Shown here one piece after another: positions 1-11,562 of a DNA stretch of 64,000 bases. Position 1 is the stretch's first letter. Every line of letters begins with the position of its first letter. The notes beneath the pieces were generated by a model. The model ran no database searches. It had not been told where the DNA came from and worked only from the letters and a program-made list of their open reading frames with translations. The position numbers and the translations under genes are program-made. Source of the DNA: Misgurnus anguillicaudatus (taxonomy: Eukaryota > Chordata > Actinopteri > Cypriniformes > Cobitidae); assembly GCF_027580225.2 (NCBI RefSeq), contig NC_073340.2:32190501-32254500 (forward strand), written 5' to 3'.

Positions 1-3000
1 AAGACAGAAACCATCTAGAACCACACGTTGCATCTCAAAAGGTTTTAAAGCAATTAGTTGAAACTTTTGATCTTTGTGATATCTGGAGAAATATGTTTAA
101 AACAACAAGACAATATACCTGGGTTCATTGCAAAGATAATTTATTGTCTTTGGCACGTCTTGATCGTTTTTATTGCTTCAGGCACCAGGTTAATATTTTT
201 AAAACTTGTACAATTATTCCAGTAGGATTTTCAGACCATAGTGCAGTTTTTTGTTCTGTATTAGTAAACAACGTGAAGTCAAGCAGCGCCTACTGGCATT
301 TTAATACTTCTCTGAATGATGACAAAAATTTTAAAGACTCTTTTATTTTTTTGTGGGATGTCCTCAAACAACAAAAGCATTTATATAGCTCTTTACAACA
401 GTGGTGGGACTGCGGCAAAATACAAATTAAGAGCTTTTGCCAGCAGTACACTATTAATGTCACAAGAGAAATAACTCGATCATTGCACACCTTAGAGACT
501 GAGATAGCTGATTTGCTCAGCTTGCCTGCTTCTACAAGAGAACACATTGAAGCCCTTACATTAAAGAAAACTTCCTTGGCAAATCTGTTAGGCATTAAAG
601 CACAAGGGGCGCTAGTCCGCTCTCGCTTTAAGAATGTTTCACAAATGGACGCACCTTCTAAATTCTTCTTTGGCCTGGAGAAGAAAAATAGTCAAAACAG
701 AATAATTCATTCCTTGGTTTCTGATACAGGGCAGGAATTAACTAAGACCACCGAGATAAGAGAAGTTGCTGTACAATTTTATAAAGAACTATATACGGCT
801 GAATTGACTGATGAAAAGATATTGGCTGCTAGCAGCTTTTTTGAAGGCCTGCCAAAGCTTGATGAAGAGAGTAATGATTTTTTAAAACTACCCTTAACAG
901 TAGACGAACTCCACATAGCCTTGATGAGTATGGAGAACGGAAAATCTCCTGGAATTGACGGGCTACCCATTGAATTTTACAAAACTTTCTGGCATATTCT
1001 AGGAGATGATCTTTTAGCGGTGTTTAATGAAAGCTTGATCAAAGGGTTTCTTCCACTTAGTTGCAGAAGGGCAGTTATCACTCTATTGCCCAAAAAGGGT
1101 GATTTACAAAACATTAAAAACTGGAGGCCCGTCTCTCTGTTGTGTACAGAATATAAAATACTGTCCAAAGCCTTGGCAACAAGATTGAGTAAAGTAGTAG
1201 GAGAGGTAATACACCACGATCAGACTTATTGCATAACAAACAGATCAATTTTTGATAACATTACTCTACTCAGAGATGTGTTGGAAGTCTCAAAACTGTT
1301 CGGTGTTAACATTGGTATAATCTCTCTCGATCAAGAGAAGGCCTTTGATCGGGTTGAACATCTTTATTTGTGGCATACTTTACAAGCTTTTGGGTTCAAT
1401 CGCAGTTTTATAGATTTGATCAGAATGATGTACTGTGAAATTGAGAGTGTGATCAAAATAAATGGTGGTTTGTGTACCCCCTTTAAAGCACAGAGAGGGG
1501 TCAGACAGGGTTGTGCCATGTCTGGAATTTTATATGCCCTGGCTATAGAACCTCTGCTTTTTATGCTACGTAATAAGTTAAAGGGTTTGACATTGCCACA
1601 GTGTGATACCACTTTTTATTTATCCGCTTACGCTGATGATGTTATTGTTTTTATAAATGATAGCAATGATGTTCAAAAGTTACAATAAACTGTCAATGAC
1701 TTTAAAGCTATTTCATCAGCTACTGTAAATTGGAAAAAAAGTGATGCCCTATTGACTGGAAATTGGGAGGGAGGAAATCCCGATCTACCAGGAGGCCTTT
1801 TATGGCAAAGAGATGGTTTAAAATATCTTGGTGTTTTTTTAGGCAAGGACTCTTTCATACAGAAGAACTGGGAAGGAATGGCGGATAAAGTGATAGGTCG
1901 TTTGAAAAAATGGAAATGGCTGCTTCCCCAGCTGTCTTTCAGAGGACGCACACTTATTATCAATAATCTTGCGGCTTCCTCCCTGTGGCATAGACTTGCA
2001 TGTGTTGACCCTCCTGTTGGTTTTTTATCAAAAATTCAAGCAGAAGTGGTGAACTTTTTTTGGGACCATCTACATTGGATCCCTCAAAGTGTCCTGTTTT
2101 TGGCCAAAGAAGATGGAGGCCAAGGCCTAGTGCATTTGGCAAGTAGATGTGCTGCTTTTCGCCTTCAGTTTTTGCAGAAATTTCTGCTGGGATCTGAAAA
2201 ACTGGTATGGAGACCACTGGCTCAGTGCATTTTACGCAGAGTAAGTGGACTTGGCCTGGACTCTGTTTTGGTTTTAATGGACTTTAAAAAGCTTGATCTT
2301 AAGAAAGTTCCTGTTTTCTACCGAAGTCTCTTTAAAATATGGAGCCTGTTTGAACACCAATGGATGGAACCATCAATGTCCTTGTACTGGCTTCTTGAGG
2401 AGCCCATTGTGTGTGGGTCGCGTCTTGATGTTTCTGGTGAAGATCTACCAGGCCTTAAGGATTTGATGTATAGAAGTGGATTTTCACAGTTGAAACACAT
2501 TATAAACATTGCAGGACCTGATTTTAAAGACGTAGAAATGGCTTCTGACTTTTTAAAAGTAAGGTCTCTACGATTTACTAAACGGTTTCTGGATAAACTG
2601 TATTGGGCCTTGAGTGCACAAGAAAGAACTTTACTCGAGGAATACAACAAGAAATGTATAACTCCAGACTGTGAAGACTATTTTCCAGATATAAGTATCA
2701 CACCTGATTTTACCTCTTCAAACTTCACCAACCCCTTGTTGAAGAAGGAATGTGATGAGCAGATTGATTTCTTTGCAGCTGGAGGAAAAGTATTGTACAG
2801 AAGTATTGTGAAAGTGACAAACATTAAATGGTTGAAAAACAGAAGTGACAATGTATGGAGAGACACACTAGGGATCACTGATTCGACAAAACCTGTGTGG
2901 AATGTTCTTTACAAACTTCCCTTATCTAAAAGGGCAGGAGATCTTCAATGGAGGATACTCCATGGAGCCATAGCAGTTAATTCTTTTGTGGCAATGTTGA

Positions 3001-3446
3001 ACCCAAATGTAAGTGAAAACTGCCCCTTTTGCAATGTAAGGGAGACTGTGTATCATTGCTTTATGTTTTGTAACAGACTTTCTTCCTTGTTCACCCTTTT
3101 AGAGTTTCTTTCTGAATCATTTGGGGTGTGTTTTACAAAGCAGGATTTTATCCTTGGCTGTAGGTACACTATGAAGGAAAAAATCAAATGTCAGTTGCTC
3201 AATTTTATTGTTGGTACTGCAAAACTAGCCATTTATGTAACTAGGAGGAACAAAATTGAACAGAAAGGTGATCAACAACTTCTACCCGTTTTTAAAAGAT
3301 TGGTAAAATCACGACTTGTAATTGAGTTTAATTTTTATAAACTAATGAGCACACTGAATGTTTTTGAACTTGAGTGGTGCTTGGACAATGTGTTGTGTTC
3401 ATTGTCTAATAATGATGAACTTGATATCTCTGAAGCGTTGATGTGA
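1..3446 (+). pseudogene. LINE ORF2 (endonuclease C-terminus, reverse transcriptase, C-terminal zinc motif), one in-frame stop
   Basis: This is the second ORF of a Tx1/L1-like non-LTR retrotransposon, the protein that nicks the target and reverse-transcribes the element RNA. One frame runs from base 3 to the TGA at 3444-3446, broken only by TAA at 1686-1688. The left edge of the window cuts off most of the APE-type endonuclease. Its C-terminal part remains, with ARLDRFY and the catalytic SDH motif at 231-239. The RT domain follows: GKSPGIDGLPIEFY, then motif A (SLDQEKAFDRVEH), RQGCAMSG, and motif C, YADD, at 1629-1640. The stop lies 14 residues after YADD, so the product would lose thumb and C-terminus. 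Near the end is a CX2CX7HX4C motif, CPFCNVRETVYHCFMFC, from 3021. A single disabling base in some 3.4 kb suggests a young copy. Family placement is from motif order and not from a tree. Confidence 0.93.
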
Positions 3447-3564
3447 TGTTGTTTTTCTTTTATTTATTTTGTATTGTATTACATTTCACTGAAAAGTATA
3501 TGAGTTGAGTTTGTGAACGATTTTTTTGAAGATTTTTGTAATAAAAGGTTGTTAAAATTCAAAA

Positions 3565-3567
<3 letters not shown>
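1..3567 (+). mobile_element. Tx1/L1-like non-LTR retrotransposon, 3' part with 3' UTR
   Basis: The element enters from the left edge and ends after a short 3' UTR of about 120 bp (3447-3567). This UTR has an AATAAAA-type signal near 3539-3545 and a short A-rich end before the (TC)n tract. There is no long poly(A) tail. ORF1 and the 5' end lie outside the window. The direct junction with (TC)n fits what is reported for some Tx1-clade families that insert into microsatellites, but only one copy is visible. Confidence 0.88.

Positions 3568-3637
<70 letters not shown>
3568..3637. repeat. (TC)n microsatellite
   Basis: About 35 uninterrupted TC units lie directly at the 3' end of the LINE. Beyond them the sequence changes abruptly to a GC-richer stretch. 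Confidence 0.98.
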
Positions 3638-3640
<3 letters not shown>

Positions 3641-4239
3641 GTGACCCCAAATTATCCTGCACGAGAGCGCGTTCTTGAAGTTCAAAGGAAAAAGCGCGTG
3701 TTTTCGCGGCAATTGCGTCACCCAATTCGCGTCATTTGAATCGCCCCATGCTAGGACGCGTGTCTTTACATTGACTTAATCTGCTTGCGCAAATCCTTTA
3801 TCTTTTTCCCTTGCTTCACGTTTTTTTCCCTTTATTCTGCTCCAGACGGATAGCTTTGTCTTTGTTTTAAATCAATGGTGGGCATATAATATGCGCATCG
3901 TTACCAAATCACTCTTCTGCTTCATGCACGCGGCCGTTTCTAGATTTGAAGGCTGCAACCTCCGGATCATGTCGCATATGCGCGCTGCATACGTCATCAA
4001 GCCTGATTTATTTAAGTTAAATAAGCATTTCATTTGCAAGTCATAAGCATAATATAACAATTAACCATTAACTAAGAATAATAGTCAACATTATAATTGT
4101 TAATATTCTAAAATATGTTTTTATGACGCATATGCAGCCTACAAATGTGACCTCTGAAGGCTGCAGCCTTCGGATTGAGAAACTGCCTGCATGTTGTCCG
4201 AGTACATATCAGTGATTTAAGAAATCATTAAGTATTTTT
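3638..4239. repeat. Unclassified interspersed sequence with a 20-bp direct repeat
   Basis: No gene is seen. The segment 3638-3790 is CpG-rich. Two near-identical copies of GAAGGCTGCARCCTYCGGAT lie at 3948-3967 and 4156-4175, each close to a GACGCATATG or GTCGCATATG motif. This suggests the ends of an old transposon that I cannot name. Confidence 0.4.
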
Positions 4240-4424
4240 AAAAAACCCGCACAAATTCGGAAGTTTGCAAATTATTTAAATTATAGCGTCTTGTTTTCAT
4301 TAAACATAATAATAATTTTTCTTTGATATAATGGTTTTAAATAATTCTGAGATCAAGGGGGCCCTCTAGTGGTGCGGGGCCCTATGCAAATTGCGTACTT
4401 TGCGTATAGGAAAGACCGGCACTG
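4240..4424 (-). mobile_element. hAT-like element end, partial
   Basis: Read on the minus strand, the segment begins CAGTGCCGGTCTTTCC at 4424 and continues into a GGGCCCC-rich subterminal part, as in fish hAT elements with CAGTG termini. The other end was not found. An 8-bp target duplication therefore cannot be tested. Confidence 0.45.
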
Positions 4425-4562
4425 CATTGAAACGTACTGTATAATATTGACGTTTTGACAGGACTAATGAGTTCATTATTAATGTATTAACAGCGTCAAA
4501 TTTGTACGTATTCCTATTCATTAATATTAAAATTGTGGGCATTGGCGTTTCTTAGTCATATT

Positions 4563-5023
4563 CAGTGGCAGCTGGTGACTTCTTTTTCTGAGGGCGCAAG
4601 ATGCGAAGTTCGTCACAACATGTATGTAGCCCGTCATGTGTGTGGTACGTAATTTCAAAATATGTGTTCTGCGCTTTGAGAGATCGTGTGTGCATCACGT
4701 GTCATGCCAAAATAAGTGCCTGCTGCAGACGCGTCAAAGGGTTTATGATAAAAGAGACGATCATGTTTGCCAGATTCTCGCATAATCTCATGCGTAATCA
4801 GAGTTTAATGTTAAGGGAGTGCCTTTTGGAACATGAGCGTCTCTTTTATCATAAACGGTTTTGACGCTAGTGCAGCAGGCACTTATTTTGGCAAAACACA
4901 TGATGCACACATGATCTCTCCACACCCATGACACATATTTTGGAAAAGGGAACACACACATGATACTCCGAACACTTATTTTGAATTCGCGCCCCTCGGA
5001 TGAGAAGTCATGAGCCGCCACTG
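4563..5023. mobile_element. Foldback hAT MITE with 8-bp target duplication
   Basis: The 461-bp element is almost wholly an imperfect inverted repeat: the left arm from 4563 pairs with the right arm ending at 5023. Termini are CAGTGGCAGCTGGTGACTTC and, on the other strand, CAGTGGCGGCTCATGACTTC. The flanks are a perfect 8-bp direct repeat GTCATATT (4555-4562 and 5024-5031), the hAT signature. No transposase is encoded. A half copy of the same family lies at 22327-22552. Confidence 0.93.
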
Positions 5024-5239
5024 GTCATATTAATGACATGTTTTCAGTCAGATTTTCTGACTTTTTTATTTAAGACACTCATTTACCTAATGAAATGTTC
5101 ATGACCTTAAAATGAGTAACATTTCTGTAATCATTAAACAATTTTGTAATATTAAGTTTGTGTTTGCCATGACACACAAAAACGAAGCTTTACGAAACAT
5201 TGCTTTATGGCACACTTAAAAAAATGATTAATTGGATTA

Positions 5240-5480
5240 ACTCAATAAAATTGTGGGCAGGATTTCCATCCAATATGAATGTGTACCCCTAACTCATACA
5301 AAACTGCTTTACACAATAAAAATATATTGAGTTAGTCCAACTCAATTTACAGTAAATGGCAATACTCAATTAGTTGCCTCAACTCAATTTAGTGTAGTCT
5401 GAATAATTCAATTTAGCGTTGTTTGAATAACTCAATGTAGTGTAGTCTGAATAACTCAATTCGGTTATTTTATATACAAC
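5240..5480. repeat. Degenerate AACTCAATT-rich repeat
   Basis: The motif ACTCAATTTAGTGTAGTCTG and variants recur irregularly (for example near 5390, 5420, 5440 and 5460). It looks like a decayed low-order tandem repeat inside AT-rich sequence. Confidence 0.45.
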
Positions 5481-5600
5481 GTTTTATATCATACTAATTA
5501 GCATAAGCACATGTTAGCATGCTAATAATAATAATAACATATGATACTTTGGATGAGCATGTGAGAAGAGACTAATCTCCAAACAGGCATTGTGTGTGTG

Positions 5601-5757
5601 TGTGTGGTGGGTGTTCTGGCGCAATATGGCTGCCGTCACATCATCAAGGTGGATGCTGCACATTGGTGGTGGTTGAGGAGATTCCCCCATTCATATGTAA
5701 AGCGCTTTGAGCGCTGCAGAAAAGCGCTATATAAATGTAACAAATTATTATTATTAA
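5601..5757 (+). mobile_element. SINE/LINE-type 3' end with (TTA)n tail
   Basis: The segment ends with AAAGCGCTTTGAGCGC, then AAAAGCGCTATATAAATGTAA and a short ATT/TTA repeat. This 3' tail is typical of fish SINEs that share the tail of an L2-type LINE. No RNA polymerase III boxes are obvious upstream, so it may be a truncated LINE or the body of a SINE. Confidence 0.6.
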
Positions 5758-6537
5758 TAATTTAGGGGTTTCGCTGATAAAAAAGATTATTAAAAATCCC
5801 CGGTACATAGCAAAATTCTTTTTTTGAGCGATAAGGTCTCATATATATTTTTTTAGATAACCTCTAATATTGTAGATGTAGTCCATAACATTTTGATTAT
5901 TTATAAACAAAAGAGGTGTTTAAGCAAGTATAAAAATATTTGTTTAAAAAAGTCTCTTTACCTTACCAAGTTCATAATAATGATTTATACTTTGAGCTGT
6001 TGCTGCATATGATTTTGTGGTTAGTGTCAGATTTCAACACACGCAAAGAAAATAACTTTGCAAGTAATTTGCAGTTTTATGTTTTAAACAGAAATGGCAT
6101 TAGAGAGGCAAAAGTTATGGATTGCAGCTTTAAATAGCCGTAACATTTTTATGATTTTGTGCAAGTCATGTATTAAAGTTTGTCCCGCACCATTAATGCT
6201 AAGGGCATGATTGATGCCTCAGATTGTGTGCTTATTGAGCAGAGACGTGCTATTACTTTTCTAAGTGATCTGACTTATGATTTTGCTTGGCAGACACTAA
6301 AATTACATTAGGGATCTCGTACACGTTCGTTCAGAGAGGGCCCTGAACAATATCTAGAGATTAGAAGATCACAGAAACGAGGGGTTGAATTTTTGATTTG
6401 GGCCAGAAAGTAACAATCTAGCAACGGTCCAAAACACCCTGGCGACCTGCCTGGTAACCCATGCATGGATTCTTGCTTTTTTTGGCATCTGATTTGTGCT
6501 TCAAAGAAGCTCTTTGTTTCCTTCCCATACAGACATT
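5758..6537. other. No gene seen
   Basis: AT-rich sequence. A 65-codon open frame at 5940-6137 has no recognisable motif and is not called. Confidence 0.5.
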
Positions 6538-7775
6538 GGGCCCTATTTTAACGATCTAAGCGCATTGTCTAAAGCGCACAGCGCAACGTCTAAATGGGCG
6601 TGTCCGAATCCACTTTTGCTAATTTAACGACGGGAAATATAGTTTTTGCGCCGAGCGCATGGTCGAAAAGGCTAGGTCCTATTGTAATGGGAGTATTTTG
6701 GGCGTAACGTGCAGTAAACCAATGAGAGTCACAGCTGTCATTCCCTTTAAAAGCAAGTTGCGCTGGCGCTATGTCTAATCCCTATTTAGATGACGGACTT
6801 TGTAAACTGAAAAACTAAGCGGAGGAAGAAGATCCCCAGTTTAAGATTAATGTTAAATAATTGTGTTGTTTTTCCCTTATATTGAAATTGTTATTTTTTT
6901 ATTAAAACCTTTAAAACCCGTTTTCTTTTAGTCATGGACGTAAAAAGCAGGCTTGTAATTGCTTTAAATGTATGGCTATCCAATATCATCAAAACATAAT
7001 TTACAAGTATGTAAGATAAGGTTTGTACTCTAAAAATACTTTATTTGTAACAAACAGGAGATAAAGAAATTACAAACGGCTCTCACGTTTCAGCACTTTG
7101 GACAGCGTTTTTTTAGCAAAGAGTTTTTTTAAGCATTACTTAAAAATGTTTCTCATCTCGCCATATCCACACAGGTACAGAGTCATCATATACAATAAAT
7201 CTGTGAGGTAGCATAAAAAAAAAACATTTAAAAACAGACGCATTTGTTTAAAGCAAAGCATTTATTTACTTATCAGGCTGCAGGTAAAGCAGCTCTTTGC
7301 GCCTTCTAACGTCTCATAATCAGTCCTCATTTATAAATATGTCCAAGAGACTCAAAAACAATCTCTTAAATTCAATCCTTTAATCTTTCATATTTAAAAG
7401 CATTTTTGTGCTGCTGCGCATTTATGTACTTTGTGATAAGCAAACCCGCGTTGTCCTCTCGTTTATAGGCGCATATTACTAATGCGCTCTTTAAATAACA
7501 TAAAACACATTGCGCCATTGACTTTAGACTTTAGACCAGGTTTTTGTTGGTCAATGGCGTAGTCTATTTTAGTTGCCTCAAAATAGCAACGCACCAACAA
7601 TGCGCCTGAACACACCTCGTTTTTCAGACCAGAACGCCTATGGGCGCAAAGGGGGCGCAAATGCATTTGCTATTTAAACAACGCGGCGCTAAACGTGAAA
7701 ATTAGGGTGGAAACTAGCGAAAGACACTTGCGTCGCGCATTGCGCTGCATTGCGCCGGGTGTAAGATAGAGCCCC
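6538..7775 (+). mobile_element. GGGCCCTATTTTA-family DNA transposon, copy 1
   Basis: The left end is GGGCCCTATTTTAACGATC. The right end read on the other strand is GGGGCTCTATCTTACACC, giving an imperfect terminal inverted repeat. The subterminal parts are rich in GCGCA. Two further copies of the same internal sequence lie at 40855-41535 and 53846-55966. No transposase is seen. The superfamily is uncertain (Harbinger-like by general look), and I could not define a target duplication. Confidence 0.8.
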
Positions 7776-8438
7776 TAGTATGTGTTAACATTACAGTTTT
7801 AAATGGAGAAGCAAATGAAAAGTTTAATATGTTTAATGAATAACAAAAATGTTGGAAAGCTTCAGTGTTTTTAAATGTTGCAACCAGGCATGAAATTGCA
7901 GAGTCAGGTAGCAGAGGTGTGATGTGTTTCAGACAGATGCTGACCTTTATCTAAAGAGCCACTGTGCTAAACAGATACAGGAGAAATGTTCATTTTGCCA
8001 ACAAGGCTTGCCAACACTGTAATCAAGTGGATTTGTTAAAGGCGTCTTATTATGCCCTTTTGCAAATGCTTGATTTTACTACAATAGGTTTTCATGCTTG
8101 ATTGTTCAAAAAGCAAATTGTTCGCATATTTTACATTATTGCAGCACCTCTTTTCCCGGTCTCAACCACTCTTATAGCTCCTTCCTCTTTACCCCCCCCC
8201 CCCCCAAAAACACTCAACACTGATTGATCAAGCTTACCCTGTCTGATGTAATTGGTCACCGGCTTAGAGCATGTTTTGTTATTGACCCACCCCTTTCCAT
8301 AACCATGAGCCTCAGCGTCATTGATGTAAACATTAAAAATGGCAACAGTTTGCCTTACCAGTCTGAGCACACGTTAGATAATGAACTAGAAAAACTAGCA
8401 GATCAACCAGAACCACCTTTGCAAGCACGACTTAATCA
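7776..8438. other. No gene seen; poly(C) tract
   Basis: A run of 14 C at 8192-8205 is the only distinct feature. Short open frames on both strands over 8131-8457 overlap each other and resemble nothing I know. Confidence 0.5.
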
Positions 8439-9389
8439 GGGCTGGGTTTCCCAATAACGATTGAACTTAGCACTACGAGCTACTTAAGGAACATTAGTTG
8501 TACATTTACGTCCATTTCCCAAAGATGAACGTAAAATGATTGCTCACAGCTGGATTTTAAGTGCTACTTACAAGTTGGTATCCGTTTGTCAAGTGCTGAA
8601 ATGTCACCTATAGAATGACTCGTAATTGTAGCAGAAGCTTGTTTAGGCTAATGATCTCCAGCCGATGTGCACTAATATTTTTTAAAATATTATTAATTAT
8701 TTTTCAATTACTTATTAAATGTTTTAATAATTTGTGCATCATGAAATATTCTTTTTTCAAATTTAGTTAGGACTTGTCCCACTGCGCAATGCCTTTTGCA
8801 TTTTATATTATAGTTTAGATTATTATTTTTATTTGTTTTTTATTATCTATGTTTATTTATTATTAGGGAGTATTGCATTGTATCATAAATATTTATTTGG
8901 TTTCTTTAATCAGATGCCATTTCCCTTCCAAACATTTTTTACTGTATATGAATAATAGCAGCAGTTAGGAACCATTTATCAATTTGCTAGTACCAACTTT
9001 TACCAAAATTGTACAAGAAACGTTTTCCTTCTTTATTAATTTATGTTTAGTCATTTACATTTAATTTCTCATTTGAATTTTAAATATATTATATTAAAGT
9101 AATTTAAACAAAGAAGAACCCAATAAATAAATATACATTTAAAACATTACATTATCGTCGTTTGCAGGAGTGCAATTTGCTGGTTGTCCTACAGGTGACC
9201 TTGTAACACTGTTGTCTTACGATGCACTTATGAAATAACAATACTCTTTAGCACTCGTAGATCTACAATGATTTTCAAGTGCAACTTAAGTTACGAAGCT
9301 TTTGGGAAACGGCCCGTAATTCTAAGATGATTCCTACGATCGTTTTTACGATCTACTTAGCCTTACAATGCTTTTGGGAAACCCGGCCC
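8439..9389. mobile_element. GGGCYGGGTTTCCCAA-type DNA transposon with doubled right end
   Basis: The left end is GGGCTGGGTTTCCCAATAAC. The right end on the other strand is GGGCCGGGTTTCCCAAAAGC. A second right-end-like copy (GGGCCGTTTCCCAAAAGC on the minus strand) sits about 75 bp inside, ending near 9314. The interior is AT-rich and non-coding. Confidence 0.7.
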
Positions 9390-9479
9390 AGGATGTTTTA
9401 CATATGTACGTTTTTTTTTTTTTAATTGTCTGTAGTAAGTGACAGTATTTTATAGGGGTGTAAATTGGACAGTTCATTA

Positions 9480-9672
9480 CACTGAAAAAAAATAATTCAT
9501 TCAATTTACATATTATTCTTTTTAAGGTAAGTGGTCGCAATCAATTTATGTAAGCTACATTTAAAAAAAAACAAAAAAAAAAAAACGTATGTTTAAATGT
9601 AGCTTAAAAAAATCGATTGCAACCACTTACCGTAAAAATTGAGTAAATTGAACAAATAATTTTTGTTCAGTG
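9480..9672. mobile_element. Palindromic MITE
   Basis: CACTGAAAAAAAATAATTC at the left pairs with the right end. The arms continue inward through GTAAGTGGTYGCAATC to an A-rich centre. The flanks TTCATTA (9473-9479) and TTCACTA (9673-9679) look like a 7-bp target duplication with one mismatch. Confidence 0.72.
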
Positions 9673-9817
9673 TTCACTACAAAATCGATTTTCTCCGCCG
9701 GCGATGCGATTTTTGCAGATACATCCAACTGTTCTTCGATGCAATCTGACAAATGAAATAAAAAAATAACATGAACATTAATTAAACTGTTTAAAAATGG
9801 CCCAATCTCAGTCCCAA

Positions 9818-10250
9818 CCATGGACTGTAAAAAAAGATGTATGTCAATTGTAATGAATTGAGGCCAAAAATGTTCGACCATGGTCACCACCATGTTACGT
9901 AAAAACGTCAGCTTGGAGCCAAGGCAGAAACTTCTGCCCAAACGCTCGCGCTCCCAATTCAACCACGCCAATCATAACGACATGCCCCGTTTCTATAACA
10001 TTAAATTAGCTAAAATGAAACTTAACACAAAAATGAACACTTGAACATATATCAGCGTGATAACAACTACTTGAAAGTAACAAAACCATTGTTCAGAAAC
10101 TTTAATTGGAAGTGAAAATATTTTTTTTTTTTTAGAGCAGAGTCCCATTCATTTGAATGGGGGGGGCGGGGTTTATGACTTGTACTGCAGCTAGCCACCA
10201 GGGGGCGATCAAAGAGCCAGAGGCTTCACTTTTCAAGACTTATGAGGCAC
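9818..10250. mobile_element. Non-autonomous DNA transposon, probable
   Basis: The left part carries CATGGACTGTAAAAAAAGATG-like sequence. The right part carries the GGCGGGGTTTATGAC ... CCACCAGGGGGCGATC block followed by GCTTCACTTTTC. I recall both as hallmarks of an abundant cyprinid MITE. Exact ends and target duplication are not clear. Confidence 0.5.
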
Positions 10251-11269
10251 ACCCGGTCCCACCTGAAACATTTACAAAAAAATACACTTTTTAAATAAAG
10301 AAAAATAAACAACGAGTCACATCAAAATGTCACATATAATCAAGCTTATGATGGCAACAGTCAAAGGCTTTCAGTATTTTGTGCCAAAATGTGCAGTAGT
10401 GACATCACTGAGGTAAAAATGATTTTAATATAAAAAATAAAACTGTCAAACTTAAGCATTTGATCTGTCACACAACATCAGATCTAACAGTCATATAAGT
10501 ACTGCAGTGGTCTCTTTTGAGAGATTTTTCTTAAAAAAAATCAACTGATCAACATGTTCAGGAGAGAAGACACTCCCACCTGCAATGTTTAACACACGCT
10601 CGTTTTCTGTCTCTTTCGCTGTGTTTGCGCATTCACTTGATGCTAGCAGAAAAAAGTGCTCTTTGACGGAAATGTGTAGATAGACGTTAGGTCAAGGAAT
10701 GAGGATGTGGAGAGTGTCAAAATAAAGGTACCTCAAATCGATTTTTTACGCGTGGCAATGATGCATCGGAATATAAGAAATAAAATTGTTATATTGATCC
10801 GATCCATATCAATGTATTGTGACACCCCTAGTATTTTACCACCACAATAGTAATGCACCAATTCACCGTAGTGATAGAATTGATGTGAGTGGGCGTGTAT
10901 GCGTGCATTGATGCATATATGCTTATATATAATGCATACAAATATTTAGAAATGAGGATGAGATATTAATTTCTTCATCAACGTGTGTTTATAGGCGGTG
11001 ATTTCTTTTTCCGCTAGTGCTCGTCACAACATCAAACAATGCTTAGGTTACTTAGCAACGGCAGACCCCTGGAGCACCCAAGCCCTTAGGAGAAAAGGGG
11101 TGCGGTCATGTTTTCCACATCGTTTTAGACACCAAATGTAAATTCATCAAAGCGTTGTAGATATTGCAACTCGCATATGTGATTGGACATTTCGGTGTGC
11201 TCGTGCCGAGCCCAGGAGCACCCACAGGATCGGCGCCTATGTGCATGTTTATTGTAGCACTTTCATCCA
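10251..11269. other. No intact gene; possible remains of a hAT element
   Basis: AT-rich sequence to about 10980, then a GC-richer part with GGTGCTCC-type motifs near 11070 and 11220. These probably belong to the same decayed hAT copy as the transposase remnant next to it. Confidence 0.35.
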
Positions 11270-11562
11270 TGAAGTTCAAGTGAGAAACCTTATTGGGGTT
11301 ATAATGTTTCCAGCCGCGCTGAAAAAGCGTTGTGATGATGTACTGGTAGCCCAGATTGATACTTTTTCACAACCCTGACCAAGAGAGTATCTTGCCTCAT
11401 TGTTCCACCCCCAATCAGCGGGTCAGACTCATCACTGACATCAGTTGCCTCCCCTTGCAAATAACGCAAAGAGTCGGCTGGCCGTTTGCGTTTACATGAA
11501 CCTGAAGACATCTGGGTGAGATTACCCTTCATATTTTTCATAGTTTGTGACGTGCACACCAC
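11270..11562 (-). pseudogene. hAT transposase C-terminal (dimerisation) domain, decayed over three frames
   Basis: The C-terminal hAT domain mediates transposase dimerisation. On the minus strand one frame gives an acidic stretch ending DESDPL (near 11430). A shifted frame then gives DWGWNNEARYSL (11424-11389), and the next shift gives VVKKY. A third frame gives the diagnostic SSQRFFSAAGNIITPIRF near 11338-11285. Together these match the known order DPLxWWxxNxxRxPxL ... KKYL ... SxxxxRxFSxAGxIxTxxR. At least two frameshifts separate the blocks, so no working protein is made. RNase H catalytic blocks upstream were not recognised. Confidence 0.8.

Noticed and set aside
3479..3721. Minus-strand frame with a poly(Arg-Glu) stretch, and the same at 17017-17340 (+)
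   Set aside because: Read-through of (TC)n/(AG)n microsatellites.
7463..7666. A 65-67 codon frame ending NMRL, open in all three copies of the GGGCCCTATTTTA family (also near 41380-41530 and 53866-54063)
   Set aside because: At first it looked like a conserved small protein. In the clearly alignable part of copies 1 and 3 the base differences I could list change the residue (for example A/S, A/V, D/N, G/A, M/I, M/L), and an indel changes the frame near the start. That is the opposite of protein conservation, so it is most likely shared ancestry of a non-coding element.
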